64,000 nt of DNA. It comes from Salinispirillum marinum (GTDB lineage Bacteria > Pseudomonadota > Gammaproteobacteria > Pseudomonadales > Natronospirillaceae). The stretch is from the NCBI RefSeq assembly GCF_042651565.1, contig NZ_JBHSDF010000003.1; one strand, 5' to 3'. This document shows positions 44,069-52,409 of this stretch, one piece after another (position 1 is the first letter of the stretch; the number at the start of each line of letters is the position of its first letter). Both the position numbers and the translations under genes were made by a program. A model generated the notes under the pieces. It searched no databases. It had not been told where the DNA came from and saw only the letters and a list, made by a program, of their open reading frames with translations.

Positions 44069-44371
44069 ATGAGCACACTAACACTAGAACAAGCCGCCGA
44101 CCAACTAGCCGAACTGGGACATGCCACTCGATTGGGTATTTACCGGGAGCTGGTGAAAGCTGGCACGACGGGCATGCCGGTTGCCGACATACAAAACAGC
44201 TTGGCGGTGCCGGGTTCTACCTTGTCGCATCACATCAGTCGTTTAGTGCGCGTGGGCTTGGTACGACAAGTGCGTGAGGGCCGTGTGTTGCGCTGCTTTG
44301 CGCAGTACGATCAATTGAATACCTTGCTCGGCTTTTTGCGTGATGAATGCTGTGTGGACCAACGCTGTTGA
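44069..44371 (+). CDS. arsR: ArsR family arsenite-responsive repressor
   Basis: A 100-residue winged-helix repressor that leaves DNA on binding As(III). The DNA-binding part is PVADIQNSLAVPGSTLSHHISRL followed by GLVRQVREGRVLRCFA. It lacks the helix-4 ELCVC box of the classic ArsR. Instead the C-terminus has cysteines 94, 95 and 100 (ECCVDQRC), the arrangement described for the Acidithiobacillus ferrooxidans ArsR type. It should control acr3, itself and arsH through the two operator candidates at 44006 and 44382. A second, different ArsR is encoded at 61093. Confidence 0.93.
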   Translation: MSTLTLEQAADQLAELGHATRLGIYRELVKAGTTGMPVADIQNSLAVPGSTLSHHISRLVRVGLVRQVREGRVLRCFAQYDQLNTLLGFLRDECCVDQRC

Positions 44372-44381
44372 TTTTTTACTC

Positions 44382-44407
44382 AAATACTTCGATCTATCTA
44401 GAAACAT
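44382..44407. promoter_or_regulatory. ArsR operator candidate 2 (before arsH)
   Basis: Second copy of the arsenic-module site, 21 of 26 identical to that at 44006-44031. It lies in the 46-base gap between arsR and arsH, 10 bases upstream of the arsH start, so arsH seems to have a separate ArsR-controlled promoter. Confidence 0.7.
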
Positions 44408-44417
44408 AGGAGTCATC

Positions 44418-45146
44418 ATGTCTTTAGTGCCCAATCACTCAATGGCCGATGTGCAGGCGCTGCAAGCGGAAAACGCGGCGCATCGTAAAACACACCCGCC
44501 ACGCATTTTAGTGTTGTACGGCTCGCTGCGAGCGGAGTCCTATAGCCGTAAACTGGCACTCGAAGGCGCTGGCATGCTGAAGCACTTTGGCGCTGAGGTG
44601 AAGGTATTTGACCCCACGGGTTTGCCAGTGTTTGACCATGTATCGGTCGACCACCCGAAGGTACAGGAACTGCGCGATGCCGTGCAGTGGTGCGAAGGCA
44701 TGGTGTGGAGTTCGCCAGAAATGCACGGCAACATCACGGGCGTGTTTAAAAACCAGATTGACTGGATTCCGCTGAGTATGGGAGCTATTCGCCCGACGCA
44801 GGGCAAAACCTTAGCAGTAATGCAGGTGAGTGGCGGTTCGCAGTCGTTTAACGCCGTGAATGCGTTGCGCATTTTGGGGCGCTGGATGCGTATGTTCACC
44901 ATTCCGAACCAGTCTTCTGTCGCAAAAGCCTGGCAGGAGTTTCACCCCGATGGACGTATGAAAGATTCGCCCTACAGAGACCGAGTGGTGGATGTGATCG
45001 AGGAGCTGTTTCGGTTTACCCTGTTGTTGCGCGACCAAACGGAAAGCCTGACGTATCGGTTTTCTGAACATAAGAATGAACTCGAATCGTCTGCAGCTTC
45101 TGAAATAGTAAACGAAACCGCTGAACTGAAAAGATGCTGCGCCTGA
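44418..45146 (+). CDS. arsH: ArsH, NADPH-dependent organoarsenical oxidase
   Basis: Flavoprotein that oxidises trivalent organoarsenicals such as methylarsenite to less toxic pentavalent forms. The 242 residues include the FMN-binding PPRILVLYGSLRAESYSRKLA region, the long motif WSSPEMHGNITGVFKNQIDWIPL, MQVSGGSQSFNAVNALRILGRWMRM and the C-terminal arm ending in cysteines (KRCCA). The ATG at 44418 follows AGGAG. The stop lies 13 bases inside the MFS gene, so the two are translationally coupled. Confidence 0.95.
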   Translation: MSLVPNHSMADVQALQAENAAHRKTHPPRILVLYGSLRAESYSRKLALEGAGMLKHFGAEVKVFDPTGLPVFDHVSVDHPKVQELRDAVQWCEGMVWSSPEMHGNITGVFKNQIDWIPLSMGAIRPTQGKTLAVMQVSGGSQSFNAVNALRILGRWMRMFTIPNQSSVAKAWQEFHPDGRMKDSPYRDRVVDVIEELFRFTLLLRDQTESLTYRFSEHKNELESSAASEIVNETAELKRCCA

Positions 45147-46297
45147 TTCATCAGGGTAGCCGGTCAACGGTGCTCGCCAGCCTCGTACTGACACTCACGC
45201 TGGTGTCGGACGCGGTACTGTACTTACTGCTGCCACTATTCTTCGACAGCTTCGGCCTCACTGTGTTGTGGGTAGGCATTTTATTGTCTGCCAATCGCTT
45301 TGTGCGTTTGTTCGTGAACCCGTGGCTGGTGCCGTGGTTTCAGTATTTTGGTGCCCGTACCGCGCTGCTTCAGGCAGTAGTGTTAGCCAGCGCCGCCAGT
45401 TTGAGCTTTGTGTTTCTGTTCAGCCCATGGACGTTGTTGTTCGCGCGTTTACTCTGGGGTTGTGCCTACGCCCTGATGCGCTTGGCCTGCTTGCATTACG
45501 CCACGGAAGAGCCGGAGCGGCGGATGATCAACCTCGGCTGGTACACCAGCATTCAAGAGATGGGTCCGTTGTTGGTGATTCTGCTGACGCCTTTATTGGT
45601 GGTACACATTTCTGCGCAAGCGGTGCTGCTTCTCGCTTTTGTTCTGTGTTTGCTTGCCCTGATTCCCGCGCTGGCGCTCCCCGTACCGCACACCGATCGT
45701 GGCGTTGCCACTGGCGCGCAATGGCCATGGCCGGATGCATGGCATCGCCTCACCTTTCTACTGTGCCTATTGTTCGATGGTGTGTGGACGGTTATTTTAG
45801 CGCCGCTGCTGGTTGCCACTGGGTGGTCTATCCCCATGGCACTCACCATCACCTCGGCGTTATTGGTGTCGAAGCGCATTTATAACACCACCTTGGGCCT
45901 GCTGACGGTGCGGTTTGATATCTGGCGACATAAACGATTCTGGCTGGTCACCGCGCTCGGCCTGATGCTGGTGGCTTGCAGCTTGATGGGTTTGCATGTG
46001 GTGTTGCTGGCCAGTGTGCTGGGTATTTTGGGCCATGGGGCTTTTATGATTCTCGTGCCCAAACTGCTGTCCGACCGAGCGGGTACAGCGCTGGAACGCC
46101 AACAAACCCTCAACACCTTCACCTTTTGGCGCGACTTAGCCGCCGCCGTGGGCGCGCTGCTCGCCAGTGCTTTGATCGCATGGCAAAGCGCAGCGGAGTT
46201 TTATGGGATGGGTGGAATAGTCTTGCTGGGCTTACTAATTGCGCTCTATTACGGCGAACGCCACCGCTCTTCCACTTCTCCCCATAGCACTGAGTAG
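45134..46297 (+). CDS. MFS transporter of arsenic module 1
   Basis: Twelve-helix major facilitator, 387 residues, beginning at VLASLVLTLTLVSDAVLYLLLPLFF. Motif-A-like ANRFVRLFVNPWL lies after the second helix. It overlaps arsH by 13 bases, so it is part of the ars transcript. Possible roles are export of As(V)/methylated or aromatic arsenicals, as proposed for ArsK-type facilitators, but the protein is not clearly ArsK and is not ArsJ, which is encoded at 62542. Assignment to arsenic export rests on gene context alone. Confidence 0.8.
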   Translation: MLRLIHQGSRSTVLASLVLTLTLVSDAVLYLLLPLFFDSFGLTVLWVGILLSANRFVRLFVNPWLVPWFQYFGARTALLQAVVLASAASLSFVFLFSPWTLLFARLLWGCAYALMRLACLHYATEEPERRMINLGWYTSIQEMGPLLVILLTPLLVVHISAQAVLLLAFVLCLLALIPALALPVPHTDRGVATGAQWPWPDAWHRLTFLLCLLFDGVWTVILAPLLVATGWSIPMALTITSALLVSKRIYNTTLGLLTVRFDIWRHKRFWLVTALGLMLVACSLMGLHVVLLASVLGILGHGAFMILVPKLLSDRAGTALERQQTLNTFTFWRDLAAAVGALLASALIAWQSAAEFYGMGGIVLLGLLIALYYGERHRSSTSPHSTE

Positions 46298-46343
46298 TTG
46301 CTGCTTTTGTTCTTACTAACTGATGAGCTATCGCGTGGGCGTA

Positions 46344-46400
46344 GGGGTGTGCCTCAAGGCGCGCCTTCCGGCCTGCCGTGAAGCGCCGGAGGCACACCCC
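46344..46400. repeat. Nested palindromic element C
   Basis: The outer arms GGGGTGTGCCTC (46344-46355) and GAGGCACACCCC (46389-46400) are perfect inverted repeats; inside is the 12-base palindrome AAGGCGCGCCTT (46356-46367). It lies in the 138-base gap between convergent MFS and uraD genes and could stop transcription in both directions, though no T-run is present. It has the nested plan of elements A and B but a different sequence. Confidence 0.7.
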
Positions 46401-46435
46401 GAAAGCCCTCGCAGAGCTCCAAACGTGGTAGCGCT

Positions 46436-46939
46436 CTATGCTCGCAACTTCTCTAACCGAATACGCGTAATCTTCGCCTGCTCCGTTGCCGCAATCCGCA
46501 GCTCGGTTTTACGGTCATTGGGCAAACGCTGCTCCAACAACGACAGCATTTCCGCCGCACTTTTGCCGGTGGCACAGACAATGAAAATAAAGCCGAACTT
46601 ATGATGGTACGCTTTATTGCCAGCGGCCAAGCCTTGCAAAGTCGCTTCGTCGGCGCTGTCCACACCCGACTGCTCGCCCGCCGCCAACGCCTTCGTGCTG
46701 GCGTATTTTTCGCGCAAGGTCGAAACGTCACCAATCTGTGGGTGGCCATGGAAGGCATCTAACCAATCTTCGTCGGTCATTTCTTCTTCCAATTCTGTCG
46801 CGGTCGACAACAATTCGGCCCAATTCTCAAACGGACGCGCCCGCGACATGCCTTTTACCCAGTAAGGTGACGCACAGCAACCTTCAAACACCCGCTGGGC
46901 TTCGGTGCTGGTCAGTTGGTTGAGGTCGTCTAACGTCAT
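46436..46939 (-). CDS. uraD: OHCU decarboxylase
   Basis: Cofactor-free enzyme turning OHCU into S-(+)-allantoin, the third step of urate breakdown. The 167 residues match UraD: FEGCCASPYWVKGM at the N-terminus, WLDAFHGHPQIG with the catalytic histidine, EQSGVDSADEATLQGLAAGNKAYHHKFGFIFIVCATGKSA with the second catalytic residues, and the helical C-terminal ELRIAATEQAKITRIRL. The start overlaps xdhC by 4 bases. Its absence from the 17-26 kb block is explained by this second locus. Confidence 0.96.
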   Translation of the reverse strand: MTLDDLNQLTSTEAQRVFEGCCASPYWVKGMSRARPFENWAELLSTATELEEEMTDEDWLDAFHGHPQIGDVSTLREKYASTKALAAGEQSGVDSADEATLQGLAAGNKAYHHKFGFIFIVCATGKSAAEMLSLLEQRLPNDRKTELRIAATEQAKITRIRLEKLRA

Positions 46940-47829
46940 GGTGTTGGCATCCTGTGCACATCTAAATTGTCTTCATTGTGCACGGTCTCACCCGTGGAAT
47001 GCAAAAGCTCTTTTAATGCAGATTTCGCTAAGCCCCGCCATGCCGTTTTCGGGCGTTCTGTGTGTTCACGGGCGATCAGTTCCCCGGCAATGGACACCGC
47101 TACTTCCATGGGTAATTTACCCGGTACATTGGGCAGCCCAATAGGACAGTTGACGCGAGCCCAATGGTCATCACCCATACCGAGCTCATTCAGCCTATGC
47201 TTGAAACGCCGAGCTTTGGTGGCGGAACCGATGACCCCAATGCTGCGCACATCGGCGCGCTGCAAGGCCGCTACCATCAGCTGAAAATCCAGTTCATGAT
47301 TGTGCGTCATAATCACCACATCGACTCCGACGGGTAAGCGCGCCACCCAACTTATCGGGTCTTGTGCGGGTAAGGCTTTAACGTTGGAAGGTCGTTCAAC
47401 AGGAAATAAATCCGCCCGGGCATCTACCCAGTGTACTTGGCAGGGTAGACCGCCCAGTATGGGCACCAGCGCATGCGCCACATGGCCCGCACCAAATAGA
47501 CCGATCTGAAACGCCGTAGCGGGAAACGATTCAAGCAACACACTGACCGCACCGCCACAACATTGGCCAAGTTGCGAACCAAGCGCGAACTTTTCAATGC
47601 GATAACCGGTTTGGCCCCGAGTTATGTCTTCACGCGCCACGTGAATAATTTCCCACTCCAAGGTGCCGCCTCCGAGCGTATCGAACTGGGCGCTCGCGGT
47701 AATCACCATCTTGGCATCAACATCACGTGGCGTTGAGCCGCCTGCAGACAATACTGTCGCCAGAACAAAGGCCTCACCGCGTACTTTGCAATCATGTAAG
47801 GCTTGGTGCCAAGGAATGGATGGGCGCAT
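46936..47829 (-). CDS. xdhC: Xanthine dehydrogenase accessory protein XdhC
   Basis: Chaperone that binds sulfurated molybdenum cofactor and inserts it into XdhB. The 297 residues have an N-terminal XdhC/CoxI domain (FVLATVLSAGGSTPRDVDAKMV) and a C-terminal Rossmann-like XdhC domain (IGLFGAGHVAHALVPILGGL and SIGVIGSATKARRFKHRLNELG). It is first in the xdhC-uraD operon. The dyad at 47890-47905 lies 61 bases upstream, as for xdhA, which fits co-regulation of the enzyme and its chaperone. Confidence 0.95.
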   Translation of the reverse strand: MRPSIPWHQALHDCKVRGEAFVLATVLSAGGSTPRDVDAKMVITASAQFDTLGGGTLEWEIIHVAREDITRGQTGYRIEKFALGSQLGQCCGGAVSVLLESFPATAFQIGLFGAGHVAHALVPILGGLPCQVHWVDARADLFPVERPSNVKALPAQDPISWVARLPVGVDVVIMTHNHELDFQLMVAALQRADVRSIGVIGSATKARRFKHRLNELGMGDDHWARVNCPIGLPNVPGKLPMEVAVSIAGELIAREHTERPKTAWRGLAKSALKELLHSTGETVHNEDNLDVHRMPTP

Positions 47830-47889
47830 AGGAAATCCTCGTTTGCTGTGTCTCTATCATAGTGCATCGAGCAGGACTTGCCAAAGAAG

Positions 47890-47905
47890 CTGACCATGTG
47901 GTCAT
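47890..47905. promoter_or_regulatory. Purine-operon dyad (C)TGACC-ATGT-GGTCA(T) upstream of xdhC
   Basis: Perfect 5-base inverted repeat with a 4-base spacer (TGACC at 47891-47895, GGTCA at 47900-47904), in the 279-base gap between divergent xdhC and alc. It is 61 bases before the xdhC start, as in the other purine promoters, and 204 bases before alc. The rest of the gap shows nothing I can name. Confidence 0.6.
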
Positions 47906-48108
47906 ATAGTGTGTCGTCTTTATCAATCATGGCCGACCCGGAAAACCCATATTTCTCCGGTGAGTTCAATAAGTTTCCGCAAATATCAGCTATAACTCGA
48001 GTGTATGGCCCATAGGTCGCCAAGGCCGGGCAGATACATTACGATGTTCAGCATGAGCTGTGGTGGCCCGTTGCACGTCTTCGGCTTTTCCATTCAGGTA
48101 GGCATAAC

Positions 48109-49122
48109 ATGACCGCAAGCGTTTCAACATCTGCATATTCCCATTTTGTGAACCTGGCCGATGCTCGGCTGGGCACCAAAGCTATTTATGTCACCGACGA
48201 TTGGTTTGCCTCGGTAGACCGCATGTTGCAGCCCGAACCACCGGTGTGGAAGGACGGCGTGTACGACGATAACGGCAAATGGATGGACGGTTGGGAGTCG
48301 CGCCGCAAGCGTTTCGAAGGCTATGACTATGCCGTGCTGGCGTTGGGCGTACCGGGCGTGATTAAAGGTGTCGACATCGATACGAGCTTTTTTACCGGAA
48401 ATTACCCTCCGTCGGCCTCGTTGGAAGCCTGTTTCTGTGCGGATGGCGATCCGCATGAAAAGACTGTGTGGACGGAAATAGTGTCCTCGGTGAACCTACA
48501 AGGCAATAGCCACAATGAATTTCCGGTGTCGGATGATCGGCCTTGGACGCATCTGCGTCTGAACATCTACCCCGATGGTGGCGTAGCGCGTTTACGTGTT
48601 TATGGCATTCCGTTCCGTGATTGGTCAGCGCAAGACCCGGAAGAACGCCTAGACCTAGCTGCCGCGCTGAACGGTGGTCGTGCCTTGGCCTGTTCCGACC
48701 AACACTATGGCCACATGAGCAACATCTTGAACCCCGGTCGTGGGGTCAATATGGGCGATGGTTGGGAAACGGCCCGGCGGCGCACACCCGGTAACGACTG
48801 GGTGATTCTGGCGCTCGGCCACCCCGGTATTATAGAAGAAGTGTTGGTGGATACCCTGCACTTCAAAGGCAATTATCCTGACAGCTGTTCTATTCAAGCG
48901 GCCTTCGTGAAAGGCGGGACCGACAGCCAGATAGAAACGCAAAGCCTGTTTTGGCGCGAACTGCTGCCGAACCGAAAATTGGACATGCACCGTGAACACC
49001 ACTTCTCGGAAGACATCGTCAACATTGGTCCGGTAACGCATGTGCGGCTCAATATTTTTCCCGATGGTGGTGTGAGTCGGCTACGCTTGTTTGGAAAGAT
49101 TGCCCAAAAGGCTCAGTTATGA
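48109..49122 (+). CDS. alc: Allantoicase
   Basis: Hydrolyses allantoate to (S)-ureidoglycolate and urea. The 337 residues form two similar jelly-roll domains, each starting with a VNLADARLG / ACSDQHYGHMSNI pattern and containing WETxRRR/WESRRKR (DGWESRRKRF and DGWETARRRTPGNDW) and HLRLNIYPDGGVARLRVYG / HVRLNIFPDGGVSRLRLFG. This is the standard duplicated architecture. It acts on the product of PuuE and overlaps allA by 4 bases, giving a compact allantoate-to-glyoxylate unit. Urease genes, which could use the urea, are not in the window. Confidence 0.96.
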   Translation: MTASVSTSAYSHFVNLADARLGTKAIYVTDDWFASVDRMLQPEPPVWKDGVYDDNGKWMDGWESRRKRFEGYDYAVLALGVPGVIKGVDIDTSFFTGNYPPSASLEACFCADGDPHEKTVWTEIVSSVNLQGNSHNEFPVSDDRPWTHLRLNIYPDGGVARLRVYGIPFRDWSAQDPEERLDLAAALNGGRALACSDQHYGHMSNILNPGRGVNMGDGWETARRRTPGNDWVILALGHPGIIEEVLVDTLHFKGNYPDSCSIQAAFVKGGTDSQIETQSLFWRELLPNRKLDMHREHHFSEDIVNIGPVTHVRLNIFPDGGVSRLRLFGKIAQKAQL

Positions 49123-49625
49123 ACATCGTCCTGAAACCTGAATACCTGACTCAAGAAGCCTTTGCGCCGTTTGGTGATGTGATCGAAACCGAAGGGCGTG
49201 ATTCCTTCCCAATCAATTATGGCAGTACTCAGCGCTTTCATCGGCTGGCCGAGGTACAAACCGGCCCGGACGACGGCAAAGCCATCATCAGTGTGTTTCG
49301 TGCGACGGCACTAAAGCTGCCTTTGACCATTTCGCTCTTAGAGCGTCACCCGCACGGTAGCCAGGCGTTTATTCCATTATTGAGCAACCCGTTTTTAGTG
49401 GTGGTTGCACCGCCCGGTAATGTGCCGGAGCCGGACGCTATAAAAGCCTTTGTTACCAATGGTGCGCAGGGCGTGAACTACCATGCGGGTGTCTGGCATC
49501 ACCCGGTGATTGCGTTGATGCCGGTTGACGACTTTTTGGTGGTTGACCGTGCGGGCACCTTGCCGAACTGTGACGAACATTTTTTCCCGCCCGATACACA
49601 CATCGTGCTGGACCCCAGAGCCTGA
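49119..49625 (+). CDS. allA: Ureidoglycolate lyase
   Basis: Splits ureidoglycolate into glyoxylate and urea. The 168 residues are normal for AllA and show LTQEAFAPFGDVIE, the INYGSTQRFHRLAEV segment, LLERHPHGSQAFIPL with cupin histidines, and GVNYHAGVWHHPVIAL. Its start overlaps the alc stop (ATGA). Malate synthase G follows 46 bases downstream, which uses the glyoxylate. The cupin metal/substrate residues are all present, so the protein should be active. Confidence 0.95.
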   Translation: MNIVLKPEYLTQEAFAPFGDVIETEGRDSFPINYGSTQRFHRLAEVQTGPDDGKAIISVFRATALKLPLTISLLERHPHGSQAFIPLLSNPFLVVVAPPGNVPEPDAIKAFVTNGAQGVNYHAGVWHHPVIALMPVDDFLVVDRAGTLPNCDEHFFPPDTHIVLDPRA

Positions 49626-49671
49626 CACTCACCCACGGGTGAATAGACCATAAGAAAAGAGGAAACAGACC

Positions 49672-51855
49672 ATGACCCAGCGAATCCAATGCGCACAATT
49701 GCAGGTCGATGCCGCCTTGCATGCTTTCGTTGAGCAAGAAGCCCTATCCGGTACAGGGATTAACGCCGCTGACTTCTGGTCTGCTTTTAGTGCCTTAGCG
49801 CACGACTTGGCGCCGGAAAACCGTGCCCTACTGGCCCGCCGTGATGAACTGCAACAGCAGTTAGATGCCTGGCATCGAGCGCACCCCGGCCCAATTCAAG
49901 ACCCCGCCGCCTATCGCGCCTTTTTAGAAGAGATTGGCTACTTGGTGCCGTCACCCGAAGCCGTTACCGCCACCACGGAAAATGTGGATACGGAGATTAC
50001 CGAACAGTGCGGCCCGCAGTTGGTTGTACCGGTGATGAATGCCCGCTACGCCTTAAACGCCGCCAACGCGCGTTGGGGAAGTCTGTATGACGCGCTCTAC
50101 GGCACTGATGCCATCAGTGACGATGACGGTGCAGCACGTAGTGCGGAATACAACCCCGTACGTGGGCAGAAAGTCATTGCCTTTGCGCGGGATTTTCTGG
50201 ACCAAGCCGCGCCCTTGGCCGAAGGCTCGCACGCCCAAGCCACGCGCTATCACGTCTCGGGTGCGCAATTGTTGGTGACTTTACAAGGTGGCCGCGAAAC
50301 CGGCCTGAAAAGCGTGCATCAGTTTCGGGGTTATCAGGGCGCACCTGACAACCCGCAAGCAGTATTGCTGAAACACAACGGCCTGCATTTTGAAATTCAA
50401 TTCGACCGTGAACACCCCATCGGTAAAACGGATTTGGCGGGCGTGAAGGATGTTTTGATGGAAGCAGCGCTGTCCACCATCATGGACTGCGAAGACTCCG
50501 TGGCCGCCGTAGATGCCACCGACAAAGTGGTGATTTATCGCAACTGGCTGGGTCTGATGAAAGGTGATCTGACCGAGACGTTGGAGAAAAACGGCAAAAC
50601 CATGACCCGCCGTTTGAACGCCGACCGCGATTACCGCGTGGCGGACGGTTCCTCGCTGCGCTTGCATGGCCGCTCGTTATTGTTTGTGCGCAACGTTGGC
50701 CACCTCATGACCAACCCGGCCATCTTGTTGGCCGATGGCAGCGAAATTCCCGAAGGCATTATGGATGCCATGGTCACCAGCCTGATCGCCATGCACGACT
50801 TAAAACGGCGCGGGAATTCCCGCACCGGCAGTGTGTATATTGTGAAGCCCAAGATGCATGGCCCGGAAGAAGTGGCCTTTGCCAGCACCCTGTTTGCGCG
50901 CGTAGAAGATGCGTTGGGCTTGGCCCGTGATACATTGAAAATGGGCATTATGGACGAAGAACGCCGCACCTCAGTGAACTTACGCGCCTGCATCAATGCC
51001 GCCGCCTCTCGGGTTGCCTTCATTAACACCGGCTTTCTCGACCGCACCGGCGACGAAATGCACACCGCCATGGAAGCCGGGCCGATGTTGCGCAAAGGCG
51101 ATATGAAAACCACCGCATGGATTCAATCGTACGAACGCAACAATGTATTGGCCGGGTTGTCATGCGGATTGCGTGGTAAAGCACAAATTGGCAAAGGCAT
51201 GTGGGCCATGCCGGATTTAATGGCCGCCATGCTGGAGCAAAAAATCGGCCACCCGAAAGCCGGTGCGACCACCGCCTGGGTGCCTTCGCCCACCGCCGCC
51301 GTGTTGCACGCCTTGCATTATCATCAGGTGGATGTGCCGGCCATTCAGTTAGATATGGAACGCATTGGTTTCCGCGAAGAGCGGGCGCGCCTTTTGGAAG
51401 GCTTGCTCACCGTACCCGTCGCGGCTAGCCCGAACTGGAGCGCGGAAGAAATTCAGCAAGAGCTGGACAACAATGCACAAGGTATTTTGGGCTACGTAGT
51501 CCGCTGGATTGATCAAGGCGTGGGTTGCTCGAAAGTGCCCGACATCAATAACATCGGCTTGATGGAAGACCGCGCCACCTTGCGCATTTCCAGCCAGCAC
51601 ATCGCCAATTGGTTGCGCCATGGTGTGGTCAGCGAGGCACAAGTGACGGAAACTCTGCAGCGTATGGCCGCCGTCGTGGATCAACAAAATGCGCATGACC
51701 CACTTTATCAACCCATGGCCGGATACTTTGAGACATCAGTTGCCTATCAAGCCGCTGCTGACTTGGTGTTTAAAGGTTGTGCTCAACCGAGTGGATATAC
51801 CGAACCGTTGCTGCACCAATGGCGGTTGGAAGCCAAGCGTCGGCAAACAGCCTAA
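49672..51855 (+). CDS. glcB: Malate synthase G
   Basis: Condenses glyoxylate with acetyl-CoA to malate, returning the carbon of allantoin to central metabolism. The 727 residues fit isoform G and carry the N-terminal insertion typical of it. Features are ALSTIMDCEDSVAAVDATDKV, YIVKPKMHGPEEVAFA, MGIMDEERRTSVNLRACI and HPKAGATTAWVPSPTAAVLHA. A GAGGA site lies 8 bases before the ATG. It is 46 bases after allA, so it is probably in the same transcript, specialising this copy for purine-derived glyoxylate. Confidence 0.96.
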   Translation: MTQRIQCAQLQVDAALHAFVEQEALSGTGINAADFWSAFSALAHDLAPENRALLARRDELQQQLDAWHRAHPGPIQDPAAYRAFLEEIGYLVPSPEAVTATTENVDTEITEQCGPQLVVPVMNARYALNAANARWGSLYDALYGTDAISDDDGAARSAEYNPVRGQKVIAFARDFLDQAAPLAEGSHAQATRYHVSGAQLLVTLQGGRETGLKSVHQFRGYQGAPDNPQAVLLKHNGLHFEIQFDREHPIGKTDLAGVKDVLMEAALSTIMDCEDSVAAVDATDKVVIYRNWLGLMKGDLTETLEKNGKTMTRRLNADRDYRVADGSSLRLHGRSLLFVRNVGHLMTNPAILLADGSEIPEGIMDAMVTSLIAMHDLKRRGNSRTGSVYIVKPKMHGPEEVAFASTLFARVEDALGLARDTLKMGIMDEERRTSVNLRACINAAASRVAFINTGFLDRTGDEMHTAMEAGPMLRKGDMKTTAWIQSYERNNVLAGLSCGLRGKAQIGKGMWAMPDLMAAMLEQKIGHPKAGATTAWVPSPTAAVLHALHYHQVDVPAIQLDMERIGFREERARLLEGLLTVPVAASPNWSAEEIQQELDNNAQGILGYVVRWIDQGVGCSKVPDINNIGLMEDRATLRISSQHIANWLRHGVVSEAQVTETLQRMAAVVDQQNAHDPLYQPMAGYFETSVAYQAAADLVFKGCAQPSGYTEPLLHQWRLEAKRRQTA

Positions 51856-51870
51856 TGGAGGCCACATAAG

Positions 51871-52374
51871 ATGTCACAACACAACCTTCAAGCCGGGCAG
51901 GATTTATTGCCGGACTTGTGTGACGACTTTCCAGAACTCGTTCAGATCGTCCAGCCGATGTTTATGACCTATGGTGGGCGTCCAACGTTCAGCGGTGAAA
52001 TCGTGACGGTAAAAACTTGCGAAGACAATTCGCGGGTGAAGGAACTGTTGGCAGAACCCGGCCATGGCCGGGTCTTGGTGGTGGATGGTGCTGGTTCGCT
52101 GCGCAAAGCCTTGTTGGGGGACATGATAGCCGAGTCGGCGGTGCAGCAAGGCTGGTCAGGTGTTGTGCTGTATGGCGCGGTGCGTGACGTGCATGCGCTG
52201 GGTCAGTTGGACCTCGGCGTGCAAGCCTTGGGTGCTTTTCCCGTGCGCACCGCGCGCCAAGGCTTGGGTGAAGTCAATGTGCCGGTGACTTTTGGCGGCG
52301 TAACCTTTTCTCCTGGTCAGTTTTTGTACGCTGATCGAAATGGAATTCTGGTGGCTCCGCACGCTTTGCGCTAA
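51871..52374 (+). CDS. rraA: RraA-like / 4-hydroxy-4-methyl-2-oxoglutarate aldolase family protein
   Basis: A 167-residue trimeric protein of the RraA/HMG-aldolase fold. The family motifs are seen as FSGEIVTVKTCEDNSRVKELL, GRVLVVDGAGSLRKALLGDMIAE and GWSGVVLYGAVRDVHALGQLDLGVQAL, with the Arg/Asp residues that bind metal and oxaloacetate-like ligands in the aldolases. RraA of E. coli inhibits RNase E; other members are aldolases or decarboxylases. Here a metabolic role in glyoxylate/oxaloacetate chemistry is conceivable, as it follows glcB by 15 bases. GGAGG precedes the ATG. Confidence 0.85.
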   Translation: MSQHNLQAGQDLLPDLCDDFPELVQIVQPMFMTYGGRPTFSGEIVTVKTCEDNSRVKELLAEPGHGRVLVVDGAGSLRKALLGDMIAESAVQQGWSGVVLYGAVRDVHALGQLDLGVQALGAFPVRTARQGLGEVNVPVTFGGVTFSPGQFLYADRNGILVAPHALR

Positions 52375-52409
52375 ACTTCATTAGCGCTTTAGCATGGAAA
52401 GGGGAACCG

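Noticed and set aside
45134..46297. ArsJ identity for the MFS protein behind arsH
   Set aside because: It lacks the ArsJ-specific segments, no GAPDH gene is adjacent, and a clear ArsJ is encoded at 62542.
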